This document shows, one piece after another, positions 1 through 7,355 of a stretch of 48,993 bases of DNA. Made by a program: the position numbers and the translations under genes. The notes below the pieces were generated by a model, which had not been told where the DNA came from, searched no databases, and saw only the letters and a program-made list of their open reading frames with translations. Numbering within the stretch: position 1 is the stretch's first letter; each line of letters opens with the position of its first letter. The stretch covers positions 1 through 48,993 of the IMG/VR virus record IMGVR_UViG_3300035698_015009, one strand, 5' to 3'. Source of the stretch: a virus.

Positions 1-183
1 TCAAGTTCATCAAGTAGTTCATCTTCAAGTAGTTCTGTTTCAAGTAGTTCATCATCTTCAAGCTCTTCAAGTTCAGTTTCATCTAGTTCAAGTAGTTCAT
101 CTTCATCAAGCTCTGTTTCAAGTAGTTTAGTATCAAGTTCTTTAAGTTTTTCAAGTTCATTTTCATCATCAAGTAGTTTAAGT
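1..183 (+). repeat. Polyserine-coding tract A
   Basis: Low-complexity DNA built from TCA, AGT, TCT and AGC serine codons in mixed order (TCAAGT-like hexamers), with occasional GTT/GTA/TTA codons. Codon mixing argues against recent slippage of one triplet. Confidence 0.9.
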
Positions 184-858
184 CTAACAACTACTAATGT
201 AGAAGTAGATTTAATACAGTTTGATGAAAGTTCATCTTCTTCGTTATCAAGTTCATCAAGTAGTTCATTGTATAGTTTTTCAAGTAGTTTATCTAGTTTT
301 TCTTCAAGTAGTTCTTATAGTTCATCAAGTTCGTCTAGCTCATTATCATCAAGTTCTTCAAGTAGTTCAAGTTCAGTATCAAGTAGTTCAAGTTCTTCGA
401 GTAGTTCAAGTTCATTATCTAGTTCTTCAAGTAGCTCTAGTTCTTCAAGTTCAGTTTCATCTAGTTCAAGTAGTTCATCTTCATCAAGTTCTTCTTCATC
501 TTCAAGTAGTTCATCTAGTTTAAGTAGTTCTAGTTCATCTTCATCAAGTTTAGTTTCAAGTAGTTTATCTAGTTCTGTATCAAGTAGTTCTTCTTCATCA
601 AGTTCATCAAGTTCTGCTTCAAGTAGTTCAAGTAGTTCTAGTTCTTCGAGCAGTTCTACTTCTTCATTAAGTTCTATTGTATCATCATCTTCTTTGAGTT
701 CAAGTTTTAGTAGTAGTAGTTCTTTTTCATCTACAAAAAGTGTTGATTGGATTAAAATAAAGAAGGTAAAGATTGAAGAATATATTTCTCAACAAACAAG
801 AATAAAAGAATATATCTCTCAACAAGTTAAGATAAGAGATAGTAAATATTATAAATAA
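1..858 (+). CDS. Ser-rich virion protein, 5' end outside window
   Basis: The reading frame is open from base 1, so the gene begins before the window; the first in-frame ATG (268) is inside the repeat and is not a credible start. About 90% of the visible product is serine with scattered L, V and F. One short ordinary segment (LTTTNVEVDLIQFDE, around 184-231) separates two polyserine tracts. The last 40 residues are charged (KIKKVKIEEYISQQ, with the EYISQQ unit repeated twice). The same type of tract occurs in downstream tail proteins, so a virion (tail or fibre) role is inferred. The long Gln/Val-rich frame overlapping this region is a shadow of the TCAAGT repeat. Stop TAA, 11 bases before the next gene. 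Confidence 0.75.
   Translation, partial: SSSSSSSSSSSSVSSSSSSSSSSSSVSSSSSSSSSSSSVSSSLVSSSLSFSSSFSSSSSLSLTTTNVEVDLIQFDESSSSSLSSSSSSSLYSFSSSLSSFSSSSSYSSSSSSSSLSSSSSSSSSSVSSSSSSSSSSSSLSSSSSSSSSSSSVSSSSSSSSSSSSSSSSSSSSSLSSSSSSSSSLVSSSLSSSVSSSSSSSSSSSSASSSSSSSSSSSSSTSSLSSIVSSSSLSSSFSSSSSFSSTKSVDWIKIKKVKIEEYISQQTRIKEYISQQVKIRDSKYYK
232..732 (+). repeat. Polyserine-coding tract B
   Basis: About 165 codons, nearly all serine, interrupted at irregular spacing by Leu, Val, Phe, Ala, Tyr, Thr or Ile. It is the longest such tract in the window. Imperfect TCAAGTAGTTCA units recur throughout and could support homologous recombination with the other tracts. Confidence 0.9.
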
Positions 859-869
859 AAAGGATAAAT

Positions 870-2723
870 ATGTCAAAAGAGCAATTAAAAAATTTACAAG
901 AAATAGTTTCACAAAGAACTTTAACTCAAAAAGTATATAATAATTCTGTGAACAAATCTGGTACTTATCGTTTTCTAATTAACTCTGCTCATTTACATTA
1001 TGAAAAAAATGGTAAATTAGAAGATATTGATACCAAACTTTCTTTTGACAATACTAATAAGAAATGGAAACATAATAAAGCATCGTACAGTCCAACCATT
1101 CCAGAATATGCAGATGATTGGTTCGAGTTTTACAATGGATTTAAAGGTGCAAATCACACAATCAAGGCAAAACCAATATGTGAACATGTTAAAGGAACCT
1201 ATGCTTTAGATGCTGATGATAGACCACAAGTAATTTATAAAGATGCTTTTGGTTCTGGTATTGATTTAACTGTAGATTCTTATTGGGCAGGACTTAGAAA
1301 AATAATAACAATTAACAATAAACCAGCAGATACTTCACAAGCATTGACTTTTGATTTTGAGATAGAGTTTCCAAGTGACCCCTCTTTTAAAGTAAAAGAC
1401 AAGAAAAATGATAAAGAGTGGAATAAACAAAAGAAAATGAGTTTTAAAGGGAAAACTCTTAAACTAGGAAAAAAAGGAAAAGAAAGTTATTTTCGTAACG
1501 CAATGGTTTGGGATGATGATGATTTAATTCTCCCTGTTGATATTGAATTGTTTACTGAAAACAGTAAAATTTATTTACGAAAAACAATAACTTCTGAAGT
1601 ACTAGGAAAAGCTAAGTTTCCACTTTATACTGACCATCCAACTTCTTTTATAGGTCATGTTGCAGACGGATGGATAGAAATGCAAAGAGACCAAGGTGAC
1701 GGAAATGACTGGGACATAACTCATGACACAACAGATGGTTTAGATTGTGATAGTCGTATAAAGTACGATAACTGGTATCTTAGACTTAGAGCAGAAAATA
1801 CTGTAGGGACATTTTTTGCTTCTCAAGCTAGAATATTTATACCTTTTGATACCTCAGCAATTTGGGACTCTGCTACCGTAACTGATGTAGATATGTATTT
1901 TTTCCCATATATAGCATGGGTAGAAGATAATGTTCCAGATGAGTTTATTACAGTTGTTAAGTCATTTCAAGCAGACCCTGAAAATTTAGCATTTGAAGAT
2001 TATGACAAATGTGGAGATTCTGTAGATGACCCAACAGAAGGAGTTGATGTTGGTGATAGACTTCTTTTTGACCAACCCACACCGACCTGGGAAGACACTT
2101 ATGTGTCTCTTCCGTTTAATGCAACAGGTCGTAGCTGGATTAATAAATCAGGATATACTGCATTAGGTTTAAGATTAGGTAGTGATGTACTGGATATTAT
2201 GCCAGATGGTTCTCCTCCAGCTGAGTTCCCAGGAAGTGTAAATGGTTCTAGAATACGTCAATCAGAATATGGAAGTAATGAACCTTATTTAGATATTTTA
2301 GTAAATCCAACTTTTAGTAAAGAAGATGCAGCAGCATTATCCGCAGATGATACAGATTTAGACCATGCTTTTATATCAAGTGAATATGATAATGTAGCAT
2401 CAGATGATGGTAATTATGCAAGTCAGGGAATATCATTAACAGCTAGATATGGAACATTTTTATTTAAGAATAAAAACTCTTACACTCAAAGTGGTTCTAT
2501 AACTCCGTCAGCAATAGTAAAGTCGGAAATAGCACCGACTACTGAAACTGTTTATTTACAAATATATAATCGTAATTCTACAACATGGGAAACATTAGAT
2601 AGTGATGGGGCAACAGCAGCAGATACTGAATTTCCATTAACAGGAACTCAGTCAACAGATTTAAGTTTTTATTATGATGCAGAAGGATGGGTAGCGTGTA
2701 GAATATATCAACAGGCTCCTTAA
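870..2723 (+). CDS. Large structural protein of the tail/virion, 617 aa
   Basis: Starts at ATG after AAGGAT, 11 bases behind the Ser-rich gene, and ends in TAA. The product has no signal peptide or membrane segment. It has a Lys-rich N-terminal part and, from about residue 270, an acidic, beta-rich region with short motifs such as RIFIPFDTSAIWDSATVTDV and YTALGLRLGSD. These resemble DNRLRE-type beta-sandwich domains (a row of conserved hydrophobics, then a GLRL strand and a terminal LDILVNP strand). A second beta domain follows (540-617). Position between virion genes supports a structural, surface-exposed role; the exact role is unknown. Family assignment is by motif resemblance only. Confidence 0.6.
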   Translation: MSKEQLKNLQEIVSQRTLTQKVYNNSVNKSGTYRFLINSAHLHYEKNGKLEDIDTKLSFDNTNKKWKHNKASYSPTIPEYADDWFEFYNGFKGANHTIKAKPICEHVKGTYALDADDRPQVIYKDAFGSGIDLTVDSYWAGLRKIITINNKPADTSQALTFDFEIEFPSDPSFKVKDKKNDKEWNKQKKMSFKGKTLKLGKKGKESYFRNAMVWDDDDLILPVDIELFTENSKIYLRKTITSEVLGKAKFPLYTDHPTSFIGHVADGWIEMQRDQGDGNDWDITHDTTDGLDCDSRIKYDNWYLRLRAENTVGTFFASQARIFIPFDTSAIWDSATVTDVDMYFFPYIAWVEDNVPDEFITVVKSFQADPENLAFEDYDKCGDSVDDPTEGVDVGDRLLFDQPTPTWEDTYVSLPFNATGRSWINKSGYTALGLRLGSDVLDIMPDGSPPAEFPGSVNGSRIRQSEYGSNEPYLDILVNPTFSKEDAAALSADDTDLDHAFISSEYDNVASDDGNYASQGISLTARYGTFLFKNKNSYTQSGSITPSAIVKSEIAPTTETVYLQIYNRNSTTWETLDSDGATAADTEFPLTGTQSTDLSFYYDAEGWVACRIYQQAP

Positions 2724-2724
2724 T

Positions 2725-2757
2725 GAGTTATATAAAAAAAGATAAGATATATTACTC
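2725..2757 (+). other. Small intergenic hairpin
   Basis: GAGTTATAT at 2725-2733 and ATATTACTC at 2749-2757 pair except for one T-T mismatch, with a 15-base A-rich loop. It lies between the stop of the 617-residue gene and the RBS of the next. There is no U tract, so it may act in mRNA stability rather than termination. Confidence 0.35.
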
Positions 2758-2783
2758 AAAAAAAAGAAAAAGGACTTTTTAAA

Positions 2784-3074
2784 ATGGCAGATAACAGACC
2801 ACCACAAACATTTCATGAAGGTACAGCATTAAAAATCACTACAGTTTTAAGTGAAGCAACTGCTGATACTTGTACAATTACTATAGATGACCCTAGTGAA
2901 AATATAAAAGTAGATGAAGCAGCTATGACTAAAGAAGCTGACTATATTTACTCTTATGTATATCAAAGTAGTGTTGACAATGCTGAAGGAGATTGGATTG
3001 TTACAATTGAAGCAACTATAGGAGATTATACATCTGTAACTCAACGTAAATTTCAATTAGTTGAACAAACATAA
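2784..3074 (+). CDS. Small beta-rich virion protein, 96 aa
   Basis: ATG preceded by AAAGGAC at a slightly long spacing. The 96-residue acidic product has the alternating pattern of a single Ig-like or carbohydrate-binding-like beta sandwich (GTALKITTVLSEATADTCTI ... DWIVTIEATIGDYTSVTQRK). Small proteins of this kind are common beside phage fibre and decoration genes. No signal peptide and no cysteine pairs. Function is not recognised; a structural accessory role is inferred from its neighbours. Confidence 0.5.
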   Translation: MADNRPPQTFHEGTALKITTVLSEATADTCTITIDDPSENIKVDEAAMTKEADYIYSYVYQSSVDNAEGDWIVTIEATIGDYTSVTQRKFQLVEQT

Positions 3075-3099
3075 AATTTTATAGAGTAAATAGGCAATA

Positions 3100-3315
3100 A
3101 TGAAAATAACAGCAAAAAAAATATATGTTATAATTCATGAACTTTTACATATAGCTCACATTTTAAAAGTTATTAACAAAAATAATCTATCTGATGTTCA
3201 AAAACAAGTTATTCACAAGTGTGAAATTAACTTGATGGAAATTCGTCAAGAGATTTTGGAATCAGTTAGGGAAAGTAACAAATCTAAAAATAGGAGGAAA
3301 ATATGTTTGGATTAG
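3100..3315 (+). CDS. Hypothetical 71 aa helical protein
   Basis: Starts at ATG and ends in TAG at 3313-3315, overlapping the next gene by 13 bases. The product is basic and predicted to be helical: an amphipathic N-terminal half (VIIHELLHIAHILKVINK) and a coiled-coil-like second half (EINLMEIRQEILESVRES). No catalytic motif. Coupling to the hydrophobic gene at 3303 suggests they act together, possibly in lysis or at the membrane; this is only context. Confidence 0.5.
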   Translation: MKITAKKIYVIIHELLHIAHILKVINKNNLSDVQKQVIHKCEINLMEIRQEILESVRESNKSKNRRKICLD

Positions 3316-3557
3316 GAGCAATAGTAGCAAAAGTACTTTTATGGTTAAAAAAAGATGGAGCAGCTCTTTTCGGATTAGTCAATTCTCTTGTAAAAATTAT
3401 TAGAGAATTAATTATTATAGCTATCAGAATTGTTGCAATAGTATTACCTGATAAATTGGTAGAAGATGTAGTTATTGCAAAAATAAGTACAATTTTTGAT
3501 ACTGTAGAAGAAAAAATAAAACAAGTTACAGATTGGTTGTTAGGAATGACAAAATAA
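3303..3557 (+). CDS. Small hydrophobic protein, holin-like or membrane-associated, 84 aa
   Basis: A strong AGGAGG lies upstream of the ATG. The first 60 residues are hydrophobic or amphipathic: MFGLGAIVAKVLLWL, a Lys-Asp break, then a long hydrophobic run with ELIIIAIRIVAIVLP. An acidic helical tail follows (EDVVIAKISTIFDTVEEKIK). Length and layout are compatible with a small holin or membrane-active protein, but charged residues inside the hydrophobic stretch make the number of membrane segments uncertain. Function is inferred only. Confidence 0.45.
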   Translation: MFGLGAIVAKVLLWLKKDGAALFGLVNSLVKIIRELIIIAIRIVAIVLPDKLVEDVVIAKISTIFDTVEEKIKQVTDWLLGMTK

Positions 3558-3564
3558 ATGTGAT

Positions 3565-3589
3565 GAGAGAGATAGTTAATATCTCTCTC
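3565..3589 (+). promoter_or_regulatory. mRNA hairpin just upstream of RBS
   Basis: A perfect 10-bp stem, GAGAGAGATA (3565-3574) with TATCTCTCTC (3580-3589), closes a GTTAA loop. It is followed by CCAAAGGAG, the RBS of the HNH gene at 3604. No U run follows, so it is unlikely to be an intrinsic terminator. A hairpin with similar stem bases and loop sits at 8638-8665, also just before an RBS. Confidence 0.6.
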
Positions 3590-3603
3590 CAAAGGAGTTC
3601 TAA

Positions 3604-3621
3604 ATGATAAACATAAAAAAG
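3604..3621 (+). repeat. Copy 1 of duplicated gene start (MINIKK)
   Basis: ATGATAAACATAAAAAAG at the HNH start matches 16 of 18 bases of 4256-4273, the start of the gene immediately downstream. Both encode MINIKK. Confidence 0.7.
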
Positions 3622-4278
3622 CATGATAAAAATTGTCAATGTGCTTTTTGTAAAGCAAAATGTGGAGAGTATAAAGGTAAAGATAATCCTAACTATAGAA
3701 ATGGTTCTAGAATTATAACTGAAAAAAATTGTTTATTTTGTCATAAAAAATTTATAGCAGAAGCTAATAGAAAATATTGTTCTAGAAGTTGTATGAATTT
3801 ATATATTTGGAAATATACTAATAAAAGAGAAAAAGTTTCTAAAAAATTAAAAGGAATTCCTCTTTCAAAAGAAACAAAATTAAAATTAAGTTTAAATCAT
3901 GCAGATGTTTCAGGTTCAAATAATCCTAATTGGAAAAATGAAATAGATTCATTGAGAGATTACATTTATCGTTTACCTGAATATAAAGAATGGAGAACTA
4001 AAGTATTTGAGAGAGACTATTATACTTGCCAAGAATGTAATCAAATAGGATATAAATTACATGCTCATCATAGAAAATATTTATTTTCTGAAATATTAAA
4101 AAATTTTTTAAATTATTATAATCAATTTTCTCCAATAGATGACAAAGAAACATTAGTTCGTTTAGCAATAACTTATAAACCATTTTGGAATATTAATAAT
4201 GGTGAGACTCTATGTAAAAAATGTCATAATCAAATTCATAAAGGAAGCAGAAAAAATGATAAATATAAAAAAATCTAA
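3604..4278 (+). CDS. HNH homing endonuclease with zinc fingers, 224 aa
   Basis: Free-standing endonuclease. After the first six residues (MINIKK) comes the zinc module NCQCAFCKAKCGEYKG usual in this phage HNH group, then CLFCHKKF / YCSRSC, a NUMOD3-like segment (LSKETKLKLSLNHADVSGSN), and the HNH core: ERDYYTCQECNQIGYKLHAHH and ETLCKKCHNQIH. Such enzymes nick or cut at a target site and drive their own spread. It sits exactly at the start of the neck gene and overlaps it by 23 bases. Its first codons duplicate the start of that gene. RBS AAAGGAG. Confidence 0.88.
   Translation: MINIKKHDKNCQCAFCKAKCGEYKGKDNPNYRNGSRIITEKNCLFCHKKFIAEANRKYCSRSCMNLYIWKYTNKREKVSKKLKGIPLSKETKLKLSLNHADVSGSNNPNWKNEIDSLRDYIYRLPEYKEWRTKVFERDYYTCQECNQIGYKLHAHHRKYLFSEILKNFLNYYNQFSPIDDKETLVRLAITYKPFWNINNGETLCKKCHNQIHKGSRKNDKYKKI
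4256..4273 (+). repeat. Copy 2 of duplicated gene start (MINIKK)
   Basis: The presumed genuine start of the neck gene, 652 bases downstream of copy 1 and separated from it by the HNH gene. Confidence 0.7.
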
Positions 4279-4660
4279 TAAAGAAATTAATAAATTGTTA
4301 GAAAATAGTAATCTTTGTACTAAAATACAAGTATTTTTTTCATACAGAACATTTCCGGATGATTACGATTCCTACGAAAATAACTTTACAGATGCAAAGT
4401 TAAATCCAAAAACATTGAAAGCTTATGTTACTGATATTTCTCCAAAAGCATTAGTATATAAACAATATGGACTACATGAAATTGGAGCAAAAGAAATACT
4501 TTGTAAATCTAAATATAAAGAATGGTTTGAACAATGTGCTAAAATCATTATTGATGGAGATGAATATCAAGTTTTTAAGGAAGGTGCTGGAAGTAGAATG
4601 ATAATTACTAATAGACCTTTTAATTTAATTCGTGTCGTTGTTAGTCGTAGGACACAATAA
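4256..4660 (+). CDS. Probable head-tail joining (neck) protein, 134 aa
   Basis: The start chosen is ATG 4256, behind AAAGGAAG; longer reading would run into the HNH gene. The product has the size and layout of a head-closure or stopper protein: a helical start (SNKEINKLLENSNLC), then a beta-rich body with DISPKALVYKQYGLHEIG and a terminal strand FNLIRVVVSRRTQ. The position before the tail terminator and tail tube genes fits. No enzymatic motif. Its N-terminus is mirrored by the HNH gene upstream and its C-terminus (VSRRTQ) by the HNH gene downstream, so this gene seems to have been hit by homing elements at both ends. Confidence 0.55.
   Translation: MINIKKSNKEINKLLENSNLCTKIQVFFSYRTFPDDYDSYENNFTDAKLNPKTLKAYVTDISPKALVYKQYGLHEIGAKEILCKSKYKEWFEQCAKIIIDGDEYQVFKEGAGSRMIITNRPFNLIRVVVSRRTQ
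4637..4660 (+). repeat. Copy 1 of duplicated gene end (VSRRTQ-stop)
   Basis: The final 24 bases of the neck gene. They match 18 of 24 bases of 5409-5432, and both encode V-VSRRTQ followed by TAA (the first residue differs, V or I). Confidence 0.65.
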
Positions 4661-4661
4661 A

Positions 4662-5432
4662 ATGTATTATTGTATAAAAAGAAATTGTAATAATATTGTA
4701 AAAAAGAAAAATAAAAGATGTAAATCTTGTGCAAGAAAAGATTATATTAAAAAATATAATATAAAAATGGATAAAAAAAATAGTCCTAGTTGGAAAGGTG
4801 GTTTACCTATTTGTAAAAAATGTGGAAAACAATTAAGTAGATATGATGCTAAAAGCTGTAAAAAATGTATGAAAAAAACAATTTCAGAAAAATTAAAAAA
4901 AAGATTTAAAAATCAAAAACATCATCCATGTTATATAGATGGTAGAACATTAAAAGATTATTTTTGTATTGATTGTAATAAAAAATTGAATAAAATTGGT
5001 TATAAATCTAAACGTTGTAAAAGTTGTACTATTAAATGGAGACATAAAATAGGAGTCCTAAATAGTAAAAAAGAAAATAACCCTTTTTATGGTAGAACTC
5101 ATACTATAGAAACTAGAAGTAAAATTAGTTTATCTGAAGGAGGGACTGGTATTCCTTATGAAAATTCAGAATATGGTCCAGAATTTGATAATAATTTAAA
5201 AGAACAAGTAAGATTTAGAGATAAATATAAATGTCAATTATGTGGTTGTTCTCAATTAGAAAATGGTAGACAATTAGATGTACATCATAAGAATTATAAT
5301 AAACAAAATAATAAACTAAATAATTTAGTAAGTCTTTGTAAAAGTTGTCATTCTCGCACAAACGTTGACCGAAAATATTGGATAAATTATTTTAATAAAA
5401 CAAATATAATAGTAAGTAGGAGGACTCAATAA
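4662..5432 (+). CDS. HNH homing endonuclease, multiple zinc knuckles, 256 aa
   Basis: Start taken at ATG 4662, one base after the neck gene stop; a longer frame reads back into that gene. Four CxxC or CxxxxC pairs make a zinc-rich N-terminal region (MYYCIKRNCNN, CKSCARKD, CKKCGKQLSRYDAKSCKKC, CIDCNKKL). A NUMOD3-like stretch follows (NNPFYGRTHTIETRSKISLS), then the HNH core RFRDKYKCQLCGCSQ, LDVHHKNYNKQNNKLNNLVS and LCKSCHSRTN. The last residues, IVSRRTQ, do not belong to the HNH family and copy the end of the upstream neck protein. The stop codon overlaps the start of the next gene. Confidence 0.88.
   Translation: MYYCIKRNCNNIVKKKNKRCKSCARKDYIKKYNIKMDKKNSPSWKGGLPICKKCGKQLSRYDAKSCKKCMKKTISEKLKKRFKNQKHHPCYIDGRTLKDYFCIDCNKKLNKIGYKSKRCKSCTIKWRHKIGVLNSKKENNPFYGRTHTIETRSKISLSEGGTGIPYENSEYGPEFDNNLKEQVRFRDKYKCQLCGCSQLENGRQLDVHHKNYNKQNNKLNNLVSLCKSCHSRTNVDRKYWINYFNKTNIIVSRRTQ
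5409..5432 (+). repeat. Copy 2 of duplicated gene end (IVSRRTQ-stop)
   Basis: The end of the HNH gene. It carries the AGGAGG that serves as RBS for the gene at 5432, suggesting this is the original junction between neck gene and downstream gene. Confidence 0.65.
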
Positions 5433-6088
5433 TGGCTTTCTATAATGGTAGTAAAAAAGAATATCGAAAAAATTCTATTTGTATAGATTGTGAGAAAAAA
5501 TTAGTTAGTCATTATGCATTGAGATGTCAAAGTTGTAATACTAAAGGCAAAAGAAATCCTAAATATGGAAAATATAATAAAACACAATATTTTTGTCTAG
5601 ATTGTAATAAAGAAATAAATCATGGATATAAAAGATGTCATTCTTGTGCGGCAAAATATTTTTGGAAGAAACCTGAAGTTCGAGAAAAAATGAAAAAAAG
5701 AATTAATCCTATGCTGGGGAAAAAACATTCTATTGATACTATTAGAAAAATTATATTAAATAGTAGAAGACATAACTCCCCAAATAAATTAGAAGAAAAA
5801 TTTATTGATTTTTTAACTGATAATAAATTATCCAAATATGAATTTGTTGGGAATGGAAAATTCATGTTAAGTGTTTTTAACCCTGATTTTGTTTGTAAAA
5901 ATGACAGAAAAATTATAGAATTATATGGAGATTATTGGCATAAAAATGATTTAAATCATGAAAAAAGAATGAAAACTTATACTGATAATGATTATGACAC
6001 TTTAGTTATATATGAATCTGAATTTAAAACAAATAGAAAAAAGGTATTACAAGAACTTACAAATTTTGAAGCTTTGGAGGTTTATTAA
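5432..6088 (+). CDS. Vsr-like (EDxHD/PD-(D/E)XK fold) homing endonuclease, 218 aa
   Basis: Zinc-knuckle N-terminus (SICIDCEKKL, CQSCNTKGKRNP, FCLDCNKEINHGYKRCHSC), then a NUMOD3-like segment (NPMLGKKHSIDTIRKII). The C-terminal nuclease domain resembles the Vsr/DUF559 fold: LEEKFIDFLTDNKL, FNPDFVCKNDRKIIELYGDY, then WHKND. The Glu, Asp and His of the EDxHD-type homing endonucleases are visible. AGGAGG precedes the ATG. It ends one base before the tail terminator gene and contains that gene's RBS (GGAGG). Its start (MAFY) faintly resembles the start of the downstream gene (MGQY), too weak to count alone. Confidence 0.8.
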   Translation: MAFYNGSKKEYRKNSICIDCEKKLVSHYALRCQSCNTKGKRNPKYGKYNKTQYFCLDCNKEINHGYKRCHSCAAKYFWKKPEVREKMKKRINPMLGKKHSIDTIRKIILNSRRHNSPNKLEEKFIDFLTDNKLSKYEFVGNGKFMLSVFNPDFVCKNDRKIIELYGDYWHKNDLNHEKRMKTYTDNDYDTLVIYESEFKTNRKKVLQELTNFEALEVY

Positions 6089-6089
6089 T

Positions 6090-6569
6090 ATGGGACAGTA
6101 TTTTTCACCTTCTCGAAATATCGAATTATCTTCTCTTGCATTTCTCGAAACTAATCTTAATAATGATTGGACAGGAATCACTACTATTAAAACATTTAAG
6201 AAAGCATATGATACTAATACTGCTGTTCCTATTGTTTGTGTTAGATTGGCAAGTACTAATAATGCCCGTTTAGAAATAGGAGCAACAACCCTAGCAAATA
6301 GATATTTACTTATAATAGATATTTTTTCAAGTTCAGATGCTCAACGTGTTGATTTATCAGATTATGTTGTAGATAAATTGAGACTTGGGTGGACATATAA
6401 TACATATACTCATGTTTCTGGTGACAAAAGTTCAATTGTAGGTACCGATGATGGAAGAGTATTTGTTACAGATTGGGTAGGAAATGCTAAAGTTGATTTA
6501 GGAGAAGAAGGAGACCCAAAAGACCGCTACCGTCATACTATATCTGTTTTAGTTAGGAAATCTTCATGA
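6090..6569 (+). CDS. Probable tail terminator / tail completion protein, 159 aa
   Basis: ATG 6090 follows GGAGG; a longer frame to 6012 would lie inside the endonuclease gene. An alpha/beta protein with YLLIIDIFSSSDAQRVDLSD and a helix VVDKLRLGW, then paired strands ending in RYRHTISVLVRKSS. This arrangement, the length and the position directly before the gp10-like gene and the tail tube gene fit a tail terminator that caps the tube at the head side. TGA overlaps the next ATG. Confidence 0.55.
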   Translation: MGQYFSPSRNIELSSLAFLETNLNNDWTGITTIKTFKKAYDTNTAVPIVCVRLASTNNARLEIGATTLANRYLLIIDIFSSSDAQRVDLSDYVVDKLRLGWTYNTYTHVSGDKSSIVGTDDGRVFVTDWVGNAKVDLGEEGDPKDRYRHTISVLVRKSS

Positions 6570-6691
6570 GAAAAAAATATTATTGTATAAATTGTAAAGT
6601 AGAAATAAGCGGAAGTAGAGCAAAAAGATGTAGAAGTTGTAGACAAATAGGAAAATTAAATCATAATTTTGGGAAAAAGTACTTAATATGA
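6566..6691 (+). CDS. 41 aa zinc-ribbon mini-protein, probable HNH endonuclease remnant
   Basis: An ATG overlapping the preceding stop (ATGA) opens a 41-residue frame, MRKKYYCINCKVEISGSRAK..., with two CxxC pairs, ending KLNHNFGKKYLI. This is the same zinc-knuckle plus 'N..FGKK' start seen in the larger endonucleases nearby, with no nuclease core. Its stop again overlaps the next ATG, so it links two tail genes by translational coupling on both sides. It is either a leftover N-terminus of a lost homing endonuclease or a retained small zinc protein. Confidence 0.6.
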   Translation: MRKKYYCINCKVEISGSRAKRCRSCRQIGKLNHNFGKKYLI

Positions 6692-7215
6692 TTAAAATAA
6701 CTCAAAAAGGTAGCGTAAATGCAATGCTTAAAGATATAAAAAAGAATATTGCATATGTACAACAAGGGCAAATAGCATTTAGTAAAAAAGCAGCTGAATA
6801 TATGGCAAGAGTAATTAGAGATAATACAAAACGTAAGCCTTCATCAGGAAGATTAGCTAATTCTATTAAACATTATGTAGATTGGGGTGGAGGAATAAGT
6901 GTAGGAGGAGGAAATGTTACTTTTGGTGTAGGCAGAAAACCAGACTTACCTGTATATTGGGAAGTTGTTAATTATGGAGGATATGTTCCTGCATGGGGAG
7001 GATTTGTTAAAGGAAGTTTTGGTGGAGAAAGACCAGACGGTAATTATTCAAACTCAGCGGGAGGCGGAGGTGTAAGATTTAAAGCAGGTGGAAAAGGAAT
7101 AGCTATGAGAGCAAAACATGCAATATCGCCTATGAATTATATTGAAAAAACAACTGCTTGGTTTAGTGCAACCTGGCCACAGTATTCATTAAGTACGATG
7201 AAACGAAAAAAATAA
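6688..7215 (+). CDS. Minor tail / head-tail connector protein (HK97 gp10-like), 175 aa
   Basis: Begins with a helical stretch (LKDIKKNIAYVQQGQIAFSKKAAEYMARVIRDNTK), followed by RKPSSGRLANSIKHYVDW and strands such as FGVGRKPDLPVYWEVVNYGG, then Gly-rich loops and a final AISPMNYIEKTTAWF. The 'SGRLANSI ... YWEVVNYGG ... P..Yi..t' pattern is typical of HK97 gp10-type tail completion proteins. Its place between terminator and tail tube agrees. Stop TAA is followed by a 140-base leader. Confidence 0.6.
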   Translation: MIKITQKGSVNAMLKDIKKNIAYVQQGQIAFSKKAAEYMARVIRDNTKRKPSSGRLANSIKHYVDWGGGISVGGGNVTFGVGRKPDLPVYWEVVNYGGYVPAWGGFVKGSFGGERPDGNYSNSAGGGGVRFKAGGKGIAMRAKHAISPMNYIEKTTAWFSATWPQYSLSTMKRKK

Positions 7216-7252
7216 GGAAATATGTAGGAAAAAAGTAAGGCTGAAGATAAAA

Positions 7253-7272
7253 GCTTTCTAAGGAGAGAAAGC
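7253..7272 (+). promoter_or_regulatory. Leader hairpin upstream of tail tube gene
   Basis: GCTTTCT (7253-7259) pairs with AGAAAGC (7266-7272) around a 6-base AAGGAG loop. It lies in the 95-base stretch between the gp10-like gene and the AGGAGG at 7299-7304. The loop contains an SD-like sequence. Role unknown; mRNA stabilisation or translation control is possible. Confidence 0.4.
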
Positions 7273-7310
7273 GAACCCAAATCAATTAATTTTCAAAGGA
7301 GGAAAAAAAA

Positions 7311-7352
7311 TTGATACATTCATCATATTATAGACCTAGAGTTTACCCATAG
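7311..7352 (+). other. TTG-initiated 13-codon leader frame ending in TAG, in frame with tail tube gene
   Basis: A strong AAAGGAGG is followed after eight A by TTG 7311. That frame reads MIHSSYYRPRVYP (if TTG is read as Met) and then TAG (7350-7352), AAA and GTG 7356, where the long frame begins. The best RBS therefore serves the leader, not the GTG. The options are a coupled leader peptide, amber readthrough giving an N-terminal extension, or a sequence error in that codon. Confidence 0.5.
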
Positions 7353-7355
7353 AAA

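Noticed and set aside
221-523. Gln/Val-rich 100-codon frame
   Set aside because: It is the TCAAGT repeat read in another frame (CAA GTT), fully inside the Ser-rich gene.
1-858. CRISPR array or regular satellite in the repeat-rich start of the window
   Set aside because: Units are imperfect, not regularly spaced, have no unique spacers and keep an open reading frame.
7216-7355. Group I intron or small RNA in the 140-base leader
   Set aside because: Too short for an intron and lacks recognisable core pairings; only one small hairpin and the leader frame are visible.
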